Below, in pieces: positions 47,476 through 58,434 of a stretch of 64,000 nt of DNA. The stretch's first letter is position 1. The number at the start of each line of letters is the position of its first letter. The notes under the pieces were generated by a model. The model did not search any database. It was not told the origin of the DNA and saw nothing but the letters and a program-made list of their open reading frames with translations. A program made the translations under genes and the position numbers. Origin of the DNA: Bartonella senegalensis OS02 (GTDB taxonomy: Bacteria; Pseudomonadota; Alphaproteobacteria; Rhizobiales; Rhizobiaceae); NCBI RefSeq assembly GCF_000312545.1, contig NZ_HE997540.1, positions 208,514 through 272,513 on the forward strand, written 5' to 3'.

Positions 47476-48873
47476 ATGCGCTATATCAGCACGAGAGGTG
47501 AGGCTCCTGCTTTAGGCTTTATTGAAACTATCATGACAGGACTGGCTAATGATGGTGGACTGTACCTTCCAGAACAATTCCCTCAGTTATCATTCGATGC
47601 GTTACGAGCACTTCGTGGTCAATCCTATACGACAATCGCTAAAACTATTCTTTGGCCCTTTGTGAATAACGAAATCGAATATACCTCTTTTGAGAATATG
47701 ATTTCTGAATCTTATGCTACCTTCCATCATCCTGCAATCTGTCCATTGCTGCAAACTGGCCCTGATGAATTTGTTCTTGAACTTTTTCACGGTCCTACTT
47801 TGGCGTTTAAAGATATCGCAATGCAGTTTCTTTCTCGGCTGATGGATTATGTTCTTATCCAAAAAAATAAACATGCAACAATCATTGCTGCCACATCAGG
47901 TGATACAGGGGGAGCTGCAATACAAGCTTTTGCAGGAAGAGAATATTCAGACGTTTTTATCTTGTTTCCTAAAGGGCGCATATCACCGGTTCAGCAGCGG
48001 CAAATGACAACCAATCATAGCAACAATGTGCACGCCATAGCCATTGAAGGGAATTTCGATGATTGCCAAGCATTGGTTAAAGCAATGTTTAATGACCATA
48101 ATTTCCGGCAAAAAAAAGCGCTTTCGGGCGTTAATTCTATAAATTGGGCCCGTATCATGGCGCAGATTGTTTATTATTTTTCATCCGCACTTTCCTTAGG
48201 TGCTCCTGATAGAGCTGTCTCATTTACTGTTCCTACTGGAAATTTTGGTGATATTTTTGCAGGGTACGTTGCTGCCCGTATGGGGTTACCGATTGCCCAA
48301 TTGGTCATTGCAACAAATGATAATGACATCCTCGTACGCACATTGACCAACAACACTTATGAAACACGGCCGATAATCCACACGACATCGCCCTCTATGG
48401 ATATTCAAATCTCTTCTAATTTTGAACGCTTACTGTTTGAAAGTGGTGGGCGTGATCCGGTATGGATTCGCGATGCAATGAAAAGCTTGAAAAAATCAGG
48501 ATATTTTAATCTCAACAAAAAGCAGCTCAAAAATATTCGCTCCCTGTTTTCTGCAGGGAAAAGTAATATAGCTGAAACAGCACAAACAATTGAAAGGGTT
48601 TATAAGGAAAGTGGCTATCTCGCTGATCCACATACTGCTGTTGCACTTAAAGTAGCTCGTGAAAACAGAAAACCTCATATTCCGATGATCGTCCTTTCTA
48701 CTGCTCATCCTGCTAAATTTCCTGATGCCATCAAAAATGCCTGTGGACTTAATGCCCCATGTCCATCTCGTCTCAACAATTTAATGGAACGTGAAGAACA
48801 TTTTATAGGTCTTGCTAATGATGAAAAAATAGTAAAAGATTATATTTCTTTAAAATCACGTGCATCTTATTAA
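47476..48873 (+). CDS. thrC: Threonine synthase
   Basis: A 465-residue PLP enzyme of the long bacterial type. The PLP lysine is Lys112 in PTLAFKDIAMQF; ATSGDTGGAAIQAF and SINWARIMAQIVYYF are family blocks. It converts O-phosphohomoserine to threonine, the step after the homoserine kinase encoded at 56.2-57.2 kb. CGAAGGAAAAAACTT precedes the ATG. The M16 peptidase gene follows after 84 bp, as in many Rhizobiales. Confidence 0.97.
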   Translation: MRYISTRGEAPALGFIETIMTGLANDGGLYLPEQFPQLSFDALRALRGQSYTTIAKTILWPFVNNEIEYTSFENMISESYATFHHPAICPLLQTGPDEFVLELFHGPTLAFKDIAMQFLSRLMDYVLIQKNKHATIIAATSGDTGGAAIQAFAGREYSDVFILFPKGRISPVQQRQMTTNHSNNVHAIAIEGNFDDCQALVKAMFNDHNFRQKKALSGVNSINWARIMAQIVYYFSSALSLGAPDRAVSFTVPTGNFGDIFAGYVAARMGLPIAQLVIATNDNDILVRTLTNNTYETRPIIHTTSPSMDIQISSNFERLLFESGGRDPVWIRDAMKSLKKSGYFNLNKKQLKNIRSLFSAGKSNIAETAQTIERVYKESGYLADPHTAVALKVARENRKPHIPMIVLSTAHPAKFPDAIKNACGLNAPCPSRLNNLMEREEHFIGLANDEKIVKDYISLKSRASY

Positions 48874-48957
48874 AGTTAGCTGCATTAATTTAAATCAATA
48901 ATATTCCAATACTTTTATAATGAAAGTATTTGGCTTGTTTGACGGAGTCGTGAATAC

Positions 48958-50238
48958 ATGGGTGTAGATATTAGCCGCCTGAGTAATGGTTTGACCATCG
49001 CTACACGTAGAATACAACAAATTGAAAGTGTAGCTCTCGGAATATGGGTTAAAGTTGGTTCACGTAATGAAACTTTCACGCAGCATGGCATGGCCCATCT
49101 TCTTGAACATATGGCCTTCAAAGGAACGGAAAACCGTACAGCTTTTCAGATTGCACGTGATATTGAAGATGTCGGTGGCGAAATCAATGCCACTACCAGT
49201 ATGGAAACAACTGCCTATTTCGCACGCGTACTTAAAAACGATATCCCCCTTGCAATTGACATTCTTGCCGATATTTTGATGCATTCAAAATTTGATGAGG
49301 ATGAATTAGAACGAGAAAAACAAGTGGTTTTTCAAGAAATTGGTGCTGCACTCGATATTCCTGATGATGTTGTTTTTGATCACTTTACTGAAACAGCCTT
49401 TCGTCACCAGTCTCTTGGGCGCTCTATTTTAGGAACACCAAAAACAGTTCAATCATTTACATCTGCTGACCTCCATAGTTTTATGAATAAACACTATAGC
49501 GCAGACCGTATGATCGTAGTTGCAGCAGGTGCTGTACAGCATGAAAATTTCCTACAAGAAGTTGAAAGCCGCTTTAGCACGTTTCGTCCCCATTCGACAG
49601 CACCTCTCACCAACCTTGCTAATTATGTCGGCGGCGATTTTCGTGAATATCGTGATCTCATGGACACACAAGTTGTTCTTGGTTTTGAAGGGCGTGCCTA
49701 TCATGCACGTGATTTTTATGCTGCGCAAATTCTTTCAATCATTCTTGGTGGAGGTATGTCATCGCGACTCTTTCAAGAAGTAAGAGAAAAACGCGGATTA
49801 TGCTATTCTATTTATGCTTTTCATTGGGGTTTTTCAGATATCGGACTCTTTGGCCTTCACGCTGCCACCGGACAAGAAAAACTAAAAGAACTTCTTCCTG
49901 TAATTCTCGATGAGCTCTCTAAGGCAAGCAAAAATATCCATACTGATGAACTGCAACGAGCACGAGCACAATACCGTGCGAGCCTTACAATGGCGCAGGA
50001 AAATCCCTCTAGTCAAGCCAGTTTCATTGCTCGTCAAATGCTTCTTTATGGTCGAGAAATTCCAATATCTGAAACGATTGAACGCTTAGAGCTTATTACT
50101 CCCGCAAGATTAACTGATTTGGCTAGCCGTCTTTTTATCAATTCTACTCCAACATTAGCAGCTGTTGGACCTGTTGGCTCTCTCATGAATTTTGATGATT
50201 TAACATCAACACTTTCATCAAATATGAAATCAGTTTAA
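48958..50238 (+). CDS. M16 family zinc metallopeptidase (mitochondrial processing peptidase-like)
   Basis: A 426-residue single-copy M16B peptidase. The inverted zinc motif HLLEH is at residues 47-51, with the downstream Glu in ELEREKQVVFQEIGA. The second half has the R/Y-type block GGGMSSRLFQEVREKRGLCYSIYA. Relatives are close to the mitochondrial processing peptidase beta subunit and to PqqL/YmxG types. Substrates are unknown. It lies downstream of thrC on the same strand, a conserved pairing. Confidence 0.93.
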   Translation: MGVDISRLSNGLTIATRRIQQIESVALGIWVKVGSRNETFTQHGMAHLLEHMAFKGTENRTAFQIARDIEDVGGEINATTSMETTAYFARVLKNDIPLAIDILADILMHSKFDEDELEREKQVVFQEIGAALDIPDDVVFDHFTETAFRHQSLGRSILGTPKTVQSFTSADLHSFMNKHYSADRMIVVAAGAVQHENFLQEVESRFSTFRPHSTAPLTNLANYVGGDFREYRDLMDTQVVLGFEGRAYHARDFYAAQILSIILGGGMSSRLFQEVREKRGLCYSIYAFHWGFSDIGLFGLHAATGQEKLKELLPVILDELSKASKNIHTDELQRARAQYRASLTMAQENPSSQASFIARQMLLYGREIPISETIERLELITPARLTDLASRLFINSTPTLAAVGPVGSLMNFDDLTSTLSSNMKSV

Positions 50239-50676
50239 ATTAACCTTTCTCAAACGCTTTAATGCATTATTGGTGATGATGAAGTGTAAAAAACTGAATA
50301 ATATAATCAATGTACGCGTCTTACGATAAAATTCACCACAAAAAATCTTCTTCCTGAATAATTTTAGAAAATATTTATCAAAGAAATGTACAAAACTATC
50401 CAACTTACGCTTCATGTGATAAGGAATCTCGTAAACATCTGTGAAATCTGGAAACTAATGGCTTAATTTTTTTCTCCCCTAAAAATGAAATTCTATCAAT
50501 TTAAAACCTCATTGAGGTAAACAGATATGTAGTCTATATTTGTGTGAGACAACGTGACTTTTTAAAAGGAAACGATAACTTTTCGTTATGTAGAATAAAT
50601 TATAAAAGGTGGACATATTTTCTTGAAAAGATCAATTTAAATGAAACATCATAAAAAATTCTGAGAGTGAAACATT
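50239..50676. other. Spacer before the GGDEF-EAL gene
   Basis: No supported gene. A small minus-strand frame at 50230-50415 appears accidental. Confidence 0.5.
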
Positions 50677-52620
50677 GTGAAGAGTTTGCGTAAAATAATT
50701 AACATCATCTTTGTTATAATCCTCAGCTCTTTTGTCCATCTTACATCAGTACAAGCAATTGAGCCTGTTAAAATTTCTTCTCAGGATGCCGCTCTTGATC
50801 TTTCAAGAGCTATCGAAATTCATCATACGGACAATTCTATCTTTCAAACAAGTACAGTGCCAGGACCAGATGGTATTGTATGGCGCATTGAAGTGCAGGC
50901 GAAAAGTGAAAAATTTTCTGGAAATTGGGCGGTATTTTCTCTTGCAAATCCAACAGACGAACAAGTTGACCGTCTTATCGTTGCTCCCCATTATCGCATG
51001 GCACACTCCGGTTTCCTTTGGCCTGACCTTGGATCAGCGCGCATTCAATCCATCACGCCAAGCGAAGGTTTTTCCCTTGATCGCCAACCTAGTGCAAACT
51101 CTGATATCTTTCGTATTACCCTTAATCCTGGTGCTGTTGTTACATTTGTCGCAGAGCTTAATTCTGCAAATTTACCGCAAATCTATTTATGGCAACCTGA
51201 AGCCTATAAAGATGCCATTAATTCTTATACGCTTTATCACGGTATTCTTCTTGGTATATCAGGACTTTTAGCGCTTCTCTTAACTGTTCTTTTTGTCGTT
51301 CGTGGTACAGTTCTTTTTCCTGCAACAGCTGCTATCGCCTGGGCGGTGCTTTTTTATATTGGCATAGACTTCAATTTTTTAAATAAATTCTTTGCCGTTA
51401 CACTAACAACACAGCCAATCTGGCGTGCTGGTACAGAAGTAGCGCTTGCCGCCACACTCTTCGTTTTCCTTTTTACCTATCTCTGTCTTAACCGCTGGCA
51501 TTATCACTTCAGTTATGGCGCAATAGTATGGACTATCGCTCTTTGTAGTTTGGGAGCGTTTGCTATCTATGACCCAACGAGAGCAGCTGGAATAGCCCGT
51601 TTGTCATTTGGCATTACCGTTGTGCTTGGTATCATTTTAATCAGCTATTTTTCAATCCGAAGTTATGACCGCGCAATCATGCTTATTCCAACATGGCTGC
51701 TCATCAGCTGTTGGTGTTTGGGAGCCTATGCTTGCATAGCGGGATATGTAAACAATGATATCATGCAACCGGCTTTATCAGGTGGATTAGTGCTGATTGT
51801 TCTTCTCATCAGTTTTACTGTCATGCAACAAACTTTTTCCAATGATGCTTTCCATGAAGGAATATTTTCTGACCTTGAACAGCAAGTGCTCGCTGCAAAG
51901 GGAGCTGGAAATATTATTTGGGATTGGAATGTCGAACGTGATCGTATTGTTGTGCATCCAGATATGAAACCCCTCTTTGGAATTGAAATTCACAACCTTA
52001 ATGGTCCTATGCAAAACTGGATTTCAGCTTTGCACCATGATGATCGTGAGCGCTTTCAAGCCGTCTTGGATATCATCCTTAAAAATAAAAAAGGACGCAT
52101 CGATCAAATTTTTCGACTGTCCTCCGGTGGTGGTTATTATCACTGGTTTTCTCTTCGTGCACGTCCAGCTATGCAAAAAGATGGAAAAATTACCCGTGTT
52201 ATTGGTACCATTGTTAATATTACTAACCACAAAAAAGCCGAAGAACGCTTATTGCATGATGCAATCCACGACAGCTTAACGGGACTCCCTAATCAACAAA
52301 TTTTTTTCGACAGACTACAAAACTATACCTCTTTAGCTAAAGCAAATATTAAAATTAGACCAACCGTCTTTATGATTGACTTTGACAATTTTCGTCAAAT
52401 TAATCGCAAATTAGGCATAGCTGTTGGTGACACTGTGTTGCTCATTATAGCACGCCGCTTGAACCGTCTTATTAACTTTCAAGATACCTTATCACGTCTT
52501 TCTGCAGATCGTTTTGCAATCATTTTACTCAGCGAAACTGAACCACAAAAAATTGCAGCATTTGCAGATCATCTGCACAAAACAATTTCAGCACCTATTG
52601 CACTTACAGAAAAAAAATAA
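50677..52620 (+). pseudogene. 7TM-PAS-GGDEF protein, 5' part of a split GGDEF-EAL gene
   Basis: The 647-codon frame starts (GTG) with a signal peptide, then a periplasmic domain (about 30-180), seven membrane helices (about 185-390, the 7TMR-DISM layout), a PAS domain (about 405-520) and most of a GGDEF domain. It stops at an A8 tract (52610-52617). Adding one A would continue it into the rest of the GGDEF domain and an EAL domain. The GGDEF signature is replaced by SADRF (609-613), so diguanylate cyclase activity is unlikely even if repaired. It would sense an envelope signal. Confidence 0.85.
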
Positions 52621-53561
52621 CGCTTTCAACATCAATTGGACTGGTCACATGGAGTGAAAATAGATCAACTGCCAAAGATATTTTAAATGATAGTGAACTG
52701 GCGATGATCCGCGCAAAACAAATGGGGGGGAACCACATTGAACCTTTTCGCCCTAATTTTCGCACGTTAGGCCTCGAGCATAATACTATGGGGCAAGATA
52801 TTCACTATGCGATAAAACGTAATGAAATAAAAATTCTCTACCATCCTATTCTTAATTTATCAGATGGACATATTATTGGTTTTGAAACAATTGTGGAATG
52901 GCATCATCCAAATTATGGAAATCTTAACATCTCTGATTTTATCAAGATCGTAGAAAACGAACAAATTGTTATGGATTTGGCAGAATTTATCATCGATAAT
53001 GCCGTTCTTGATCTCATCAATGTACAAGAAAAATTCTTCCAACACTCTTTCTTTATTTCAATCAATTTACCAAGCGCGGAAATGATTCACCCTCGCTTCA
53101 TAAGTCAATTACGCTCCACTCTGCTTCGCCACCCACTCAGCAAAGGGGGATTGATGATAGAAATATCGGAGTTTGTCTTGAGAAAAAACCCTGAACAATC
53201 AGCGCATTTTCTTGAACAAATTAAAGCACTAAGACTAAATCTCGCATTGGATAATTTTGGAACAGGTTATTCATCACTTGCGTATCTCGTCCGCTATCCA
53301 TTCGACATGGTTAAATTAGATCGTTCCCTTATCTCAATCGATTCCCCTAAGAAAAAACTTATTCTCAAGTCTATTATCAATATGGCAATTGATCTGAATT
53401 TACAAATCATTGCAGAAGGCGTTGAAAATGAAAAAGAAGCGCTCTTCTTACGTCAAGAAGGCTGTAAATATGTGCAAAGCACACTTGTTACTAAACCAAT
53501 TGCCATTGAAGAATTAATCATTCTCGTTCAAAATCACTTCCCTTATAAAACCAAGGCATAA
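52618..53561 (+). pseudogene. End of GGDEF plus EAL domain, 3' part of the split gene
   Basis: The frame begins with ITLSTSIGLVTWSEN, the end of the GGDEF domain, and is open to 53561; the first ATG (52704) has no ribosome binding site and lies inside the domain. The EAL domain is degenerate: EAL reads ETI (61-63 from that ATG), the usual DDFG metal site reads LDNFG (Asp183-Asn184), and the late QGY block reads QST. Phosphodiesterase activity is therefore doubtful. A GGDEF-EAL gene after thrC and the M16 peptidase gene is common in Rhizobiales. Confidence 0.85.
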
Positions 53562-53608
53562 AATAGGAAACATTGTTGAATTAAAACTCAGAAAATAGTA
53601 GGATTTTT

Positions 53609-54211
53609 CTACGCGTGCCCTATTTCAGAAACAAGATAGGTCGGGTTGATTCCCATGCGGATTAAACTTTCATCATATTTACTACTTAAATTACTTTCAA
53701 AAAGAAAACTAGGTGATGTGGGGCTAATTAACCAGCCGTTCATGGAAATTTCTGCCTCGAGCTGTCCTGCTTCCCATCCAGCATAACCTAATGCGATCAA
53801 TGCATGTTGAGGACCTTTTTCACAACTGATTGCTTTTAATATATCAATCGTTGTAGTAAAACAGATCTTATCCGCAACAAGAAGGGTTTCTTCACAAACA
53901 TAATCATCCGAATGGAGCACAAAACCACGTGAAGGATCAACAGGTCCACCATAACGTACAGGAAACTTTTTTATGGGTTCAGAAAGATGTTTTTTTTGAC
54001 CACTGTTTATGACCCCAAGATGAAACAAAAGTTCAGGAAAATCGATATGGTGCAATTGATTGAGAATAATCCCCATAGCACCAGAACCAGAATGTGCACA
54101 AATATAAATAACAGAACGAATAAAGCGTTTGTCATTCATCCCAGGCATTGCTATGAGTAACTGTCCACCTAAAAAGCCATCACGTTGCTTCATTAATCTG
54201 TTATTCTCCAT
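53609..54211 (-). CDS. YqgE/AlgH family protein (UPF0301)
   Basis: A 200-residue protein with the family blocks [44 protein letters not shown] and [15 protein letters not shown]. Named AlgH in Pseudomonas; biochemical role uncertain. It is divergent from the DsbD-like gene with a 53-bp spacer, so the two promoters must be very close together. Confidence 0.93.
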   Translation of the reverse strand: MENNRLMKQRDGFLGGQLLIAMPGMNDKRFIRSVIYICAHSGSGAMGIILNQLHHIDFPELLFHLGVINSGQKKHLSEPIKKFPVRYGGPVDPSRGFVLHSDDYVCEETLLVADKICFTTTIDILKAISCEKGPQHALIALGYAGWEAGQLEAEISMNGWLISPTSPSFLFESNLSSKYDESLIRMGINPTYLVSEIGHA

Positions 54212-54264
54212 AACTTATATGTTAAAATTTGGTCCAATTCATATAAAAAGAAAATAAAGCTCAA

Positions 54265-55119
54265 ATGAAAAAAATTCAAATCTTTATAAAATTAAAAAAT
54301 ATTCTAATTTTATTTTATAAGGAATTTTTAGTTACTTTAAACTTAACATTCGTATTTTTAGGACTGCTTCACTACTCTGTCAGTGCTCAAACAAAACAAG
54401 ACGCATATCTTGTTACAACACCTTGGTATGAATCAGATGGGGGACGCGTCAGGTTATCTCTCACCAATCCTTCTCTCTCGAGAGTAAGAAACGGCGTTAT
54501 TGAAATTGTTCTTAAACCTGGATGGAAAACATACTGGCGTAATCCAGGTAATTCGGGCATGGCACCGTTTTTTAATTTCAAGCAACAAGTTTCTTATGAA
54601 ATCTTTTACCCTACACCACAGCTTTATGAAACAGAAAATGACTGGTCAATCGGTTATGAAAATGAAGTCTTATTACCTTTCACCCTCGCCAATACAAGCG
54701 ACAATCTAACTGGTTCTTTCACTCTTGGATTATGTAATAAAATCTGCCTACCATTTACTGTCAATTTTCGTTTTTCTCCATCCATTCAAAAAAATAAACA
54801 GCTTCCTTCATCCCTATTAAAGAAGGCTCAAGATGCCTTACCTCATACAACACATGATGAGTTAAAAATAAGCGCTAAAAAAGAGGCAAATACCCTCTTC
54901 ATCAAAATACAAAATAACAAGAACACCATCCCGCTCTCTCTCTTTTTAGATGGAGGCGAAATGCAAATTGGGCCAGCAAAAAAAGTAAGTGATACAGCCG
55001 AGTATACACTCTTTAGCGCTCCACTTTATTTCATACCAGATCAAGAAAACCACACTATTTTTTATACAATTTCTTTTAAAGATTATGCTTTCAGTGGAAC
55101 ATTCATCGTTCCTCTCTGA
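54265..55119 (+). CDS. Periplasmic DsbD N-terminal-like thiol-disulfide protein
   Basis: A 284-residue protein with an N-terminal signal anchor (about residues 15-40) and a domain like the N-terminal part of DsbD: GWKTYWRNPGNSG, IGYENEVLLPFTL and GLCNKICLPF with two redox-type cysteines. It probably passes electrons in the periplasm or protects copper or heme proteins; the partner is unknown. Its last codons touch the end of an integrase relic on the other strand, but the protein seems full length. Confidence 0.8.
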   Translation: MKKIQIFIKLKNILILFYKEFLVTLNLTFVFLGLLHYSVSAQTKQDAYLVTTPWYESDGGRVRLSLTNPSLSRVRNGVIEIVLKPGWKTYWRNPGNSGMAPFFNFKQQVSYEIFYPTPQLYETENDWSIGYENEVLLPFTLANTSDNLTGSFTLGLCNKICLPFTVNFRFSPSIQKNKQLPSSLLKKAQDALPHTTHDELKISAKKEANTLFIKIQNNKNTIPLSLFLDGGEMQIGPAKKVSDTAEYTLFSAPLYFIPDQENHTIFYTISFKDYAFSGTFIVPL

Positions 55120-55533
55120 AACAGGCAGATAGCCTAATTTAGAGAGAATATAAAGGTGTAAATGTAAAAACCAGTTCCCATCCTTACCATCATTCTTTAG
55201 TTTAGTTTTGCGATTTTCAAAAGCATCTACAGCAATATTCTTTTAAATAATAGAGATTACGCATTGTCTCACGCTTTTGTTTATTGCGTTCTTTAATGAG
55301 AACACGCCCCTCACGCACAATAGAACGCCACTTGGTTGCAATTCATGGGTTTGTTTAAAAAATATCTCTCAAGGCACCCAAGCCCATCTCAAACAGCTTC
55401 CGTGAATGGCATAACGGTAAATCCATTGAGCACCACCATCTTTATGCTTGTGAAATTAACAAGCTAGCACCATCTATTATTTACCAGCTCCCAATGTTGT
55501 GACAATCCTTGGGACACGATTCATAAAAGGCAT
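55115..55533 (-). pseudogene. Relic of the 5' third of a P4-type tyrosine recombinase (integrase), copy B
   Basis: On the minus strand, ATG 55533 with GGAGAACA upstream begins MPFMNRVPRIVTTLGAGK and is then interrupted. Further pieces are in other frames: KHKDGGAQWIYRYAIHG, MGLGALRDI, TKWRSIVREGRVLIKERNKQ, and FENRKTKLKNDGKDGNWF followed by HLYILSKLGYLPVSE. This order is the N-terminal third of island/phage integrases. At least three stops or frameshifts interrupt it and homology ends at the 3' end of the DsbD-like gene. The catalytic half is absent. Confidence 0.8.
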
Positions 55534-55720
55534 TGTTCTCCTTCCTTCTATAGTTTTACCCACATCTCATCCCGTTTGTGACGTGCAAGTGAATGATTTT
55601 GAGTGATTCAACATAAACAGATTTGAAATGAGAGAATCTTACGATATTCGGGGCTCTCATTTAATATGAGTAACGATAAATTATCATTATAAAATAATAT
55701 CTTGCATCTGAAATCAAACC
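55380..55720 (-). repeat. Dispersed repeat, copy B (integrase 5' end plus upstream region)
   Basis: Matches about 36360-36715 in the same orientation, including roughly 190 bp upstream of the integrase start. Shared runs include ATAACGGTAAATCCATTGA and CATAAACAGATTTGAAATGA. It shows that the same element, or one that was duplicated, inserted at two places 19 kb apart. Confidence 0.75.
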
Positions 55721-55761
55721 TTCTTTTCATTCCGTGATTAAAAAGAAAAGCTTGCAAAAAA

Positions 55762-56229
55762 CTATTTTGAAAAACATCCATTTTCCCGATATTCAACAAT
55801 CGCCTTCCGTGCAAGTGCATCTGCACGCTCATTATCTGGATGACCTGCATGCCCTTTTACCCAGTGCCATCTGATAGTATGGTGAGAACAGATATTCTCA
55901 AGAGTTTGCCATAACTCTTTATTTTTAACAGGTTTTTTTGACGCAGTCTGCCAATTATTCTTCTTCCATCCTGCAAGCCATAAAGATATACCGTTGCGGA
56001 CATAAACTGAGTCGGTATAAAGATCGACCGAACAAGATTCTTTAAGTGCCTTTAACGCACAAAGTGCTGCCATTAGCTCCATTTGATTATTAGTCGTTTG
56101 CACTTGTCCACCATAAAGCTCACGCTCATGACCATTCCAGCGTAAAATTGCTCCCCATCCTCCAATTCCAGGATTTCCTGAGCAAGCACCATCTGTATAA
56201 ATTTCAACGACTTTTTGCTGATGTGACAT
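55762..56229 (-). CDS. rnhA: Ribonuclease HI
   Basis: A 155-residue enzyme with all active-site acids: Asp13 ([11 protein letters not shown]), Glu51 (NNQMELMAA), Asp73 (YTDSVYV) and Asp137 (NERADALA), plus His127 in KGHAGH. It degrades RNA in RNA-DNA hybrids. It starts 5 bases after thrB and is the last gene of the ispH-thrB-rnhA operon. Confidence 0.97.
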   Translation of the reverse strand: MSHQQKVVEIYTDGACSGNPGIGGWGAILRWNGHERELYGGQVQTTNNQMELMAALCALKALKESCSVDLYTDSVYVRNGISLWLAGWKKNNWQTASKKPVKNKELWQTLENICSHHTIRWHWVKGHAGHPDNERADALARKAIVEYRENGCFSK

Positions 56230-56234
56230 AAAAT

Positions 56235-57194
56235 TTAAAAACCTAATTCACTGCGTAAATCTACAGTACTGAAAAAACAAAGCTTGTGCCAATATTCCCA
56301 TGGATCTTTCTTAACAACAACACTACCAGGCGGTGTATTGAACCAATCATAAAGACGTGTGAGTAAAAAGCGTAAAGCTGCACCTCGCGCCAATAAAACA
56401 ATTGCATTCAATTCTAAAGGCAACAATGGCCTCATTTTTTGATAACTTTCCAATAGCCCACGTGCTTTGATAAGGTTATAGGAATGGTCATGTTCAAAAC
56501 ACCAAGCATTCAAACAAATAGCTAAATCATAAGCTAAAAAGTCATTACAAGCAAAATAGAAGTCAATAATGCCAGAAAGACAATCGTTCAAAAAAAACAC
56601 ATTATCATTAAACAAATCTGCATGAATAATACCTGTCGGCAAACTTGATGGCCAATTTTCTTCTAAAAAAGCCAACTCAGTATCAATTTTTTGTCCAAAC
56701 TCTCTAAGCAACGGATCCTCTCTTACTTGACAACGTTTCCATAAGAGTTTCCAATCCACAAGAGAAAGAGTATTTCTTCGACTAAGCGAAAAATCCTGAG
56801 CGGCTAAATGCAACTGAGCTAGACTCCCCCCCACTTCGCAACAATGATAAACATTGGAGTGGTGAACCGACATCCCTTCCAAAAAAGTAATAATAGCAGC
56901 AGGACGTCCTGCTAATTCACCAATCATCGTCCCATCATTTTGAATAACCGGTTGAGGACAAGGAATTCCCCGCCGCCCCAAATGTTGCATGAGACTGCAA
57001 AAAAAAGGCAAATCATCTCTTGCAATACGTTTTTCATAAAGCGTTAGAATAAATCTTCCTTCTGTTGTATACAGCGTGAAATTAGAATTTTCGATCCCCT
57101 CCACTATGCCTTGATAGGAGAGAAGCGAACCTATTGAATAACGTGTTAAGAATGCCTTCAAATCATTTGAATCAATATCTGTATGAACCGCCAT
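56235..57194 (-). CDS. thrB: Homoserine kinase (APH-fold type)
   Basis: A 319-residue kinase of the aminoglycoside-phosphotransferase fold, not the GHMP type. [15 protein letters not shown] forms the nucleotide loop, [11 protein letters not shown] the catalytic loop and IIDFYFA the metal site. It phosphorylates homoserine for threonine synthase (thrC at 47.5 kb). It lies 23 bp after ispH on the same strand, the usual rhizobial order. Confidence 0.95.
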   Translation of the reverse strand: MAVHTDIDSNDLKAFLTRYSIGSLLSYQGIVEGIENSNFTLYTTEGRFILTLYEKRIARDDLPFFCSLMQHLGRRGIPCPQPVIQNDGTMIGELAGRPAAIITFLEGMSVHHSNVYHCCEVGGSLAQLHLAAQDFSLSRRNTLSLVDWKLLWKRCQVREDPLLREFGQKIDTELAFLEENWPSSLPTGIIHADLFNDNVFFLNDCLSGIIDFYFACNDFLAYDLAICLNAWCFEHDHSYNLIKARGLLESYQKMRPLLPLELNAIVLLARGAALRFLLTRLYDWFNTPPGSVVVKKDPWEYWHKLCFFSTVDLRSELGF

Positions 57195-57217
57195 TATTCT
57201 GCTTTCATTGAAGGCAT

Positions 57218-58249
57218 TTATATATCCTGACTTTTGCTTTTTAGCGTCTCAGCTTGACCATTCATAAAAGCCATGTCTTGAGGTGTCAAAACAACGTCAC
57301 GTAATTCGCGATTGACCAAAAATGTCTCATTTTCCACTACTGTTTCAGCCAATTCTATGGTAACATCATAACGTTCACGAAAAGCAGAAATAATTTCATC
57401 AACAATAATTTCAGGAGCAGAAGCTCCCGCTGAAAGACTTACGACAGAAAGAGCACCCAAATGATCAAAGTCAATTTCGTCAGCCCGTTGAACTAAAATA
57501 GACTGTCGTGCACCAGATCGCTCAGCAACCTCTACCAAACGTCTTGAATTAGAAGAATTTGGTGCACCAACAATCAAAAATAAATCGCTCCCTAATGCAG
57601 CCGCCTTAACAGCATTTTGGCGATTCGTCGTAGCATAACAAATTGACTCGGCAGCTGGTGGTTCCAATGCAGGAAAACGTCTTTGTAATATATCAAGAAT
57701 CCCTGCTGTATCTTCAACAGAAAGTGTTGTTTGCGTTACAAATCCTAACTTATCTGGATCATCTGGTTGATAATGTAGGGCATCTTCTACTGTTTCAATT
57801 AACGTCACGGCGCCTTTTTCAAGCTGTCCCATTGTTCCTATCACCTCAGGATGACCAGCATGACCAATCAATATAACATGACGTCCATGACGTTGATGTC
57901 GCATTGCTTGTTTATGAACCTTAGAAACCAACGGACATGTTGCATCGAGATAAAATAAATTATAGCGATCAGCCTGTTCTGGTACAGATTTTGGTACACC
58001 ATGAGCAGAAAATATCACAGGTTGATTACGATGTTCTTCTGGAATCTCATCAAGTTCTTCCACAAAAATGGCTCCCCGTTGCTGCAGTCCTTCAACGACA
58101 TAGCGGTTGTGCACAATCTCATGACGAACATATACCGGAGCACCATATTTTTTTAATGCAAGAAGAACAATCTGGATCGCGCGATCAACTCCTGCACAAA
58201 ATCCACGTGGACTACAAAGACGTATTATTAAAGGGGAAAGTACAGACAT
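57218..58249 (-). CDS. ispH: 4-hydroxy-3-methylbut-2-enyl diphosphate reductase
   Basis: A 343-residue 4Fe-4S enzyme. Cluster cysteines appear in [12 protein letters not shown] (Cys18), [12 protein letters not shown] and [10 protein letters not shown]; the histidine-containing [10 protein letters not shown] and [14 protein letters not shown] blocks complete the active site. It makes IPP and DMAPP in the last step of the MEP pathway. The dxs gene of the same pathway enters at the right edge of the window. AAGGAGGATTT precedes the ATG, a very strong ribosome binding site. Confidence 0.97.
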   Translation of the reverse strand: MSVLSPLIIRLCSPRGFCAGVDRAIQIVLLALKKYGAPVYVRHEIVHNRYVVEGLQQRGAIFVEELDEIPEEHRNQPVIFSAHGVPKSVPEQADRYNLFYLDATCPLVSKVHKQAMRHQRHGRHVILIGHAGHPEVIGTMGQLEKGAVTLIETVEDALHYQPDDPDKLGFVTQTTLSVEDTAGILDILQRRFPALEPPAAESICYATTNRQNAVKAAALGSDLFLIVGAPNSSNSRRLVEVAERSGARQSILVQRADEIDFDHLGALSVVSLSAGASAPEIIVDEIISAFRERYDVTIELAETVVENETFLVNRELRDVVLTPQDMAFMNGQAETLKSKSQDI

Positions 58250-58434
58250 AAATCCTCCTTAATATTTATAACTTTGACCATATGTTCAAACCTGCTATTT
58301 TTACGCACAATACAAACAGTGTAAAGAGAAAAATTTAAATAGCTTCGTGCCCTATAACAGCGCATCACCTATGATACATTCTTAATAATTATTTAAGCGG
58401 AGCTATTTAAAGTTTTCTCTTTAATTTCATTGTA

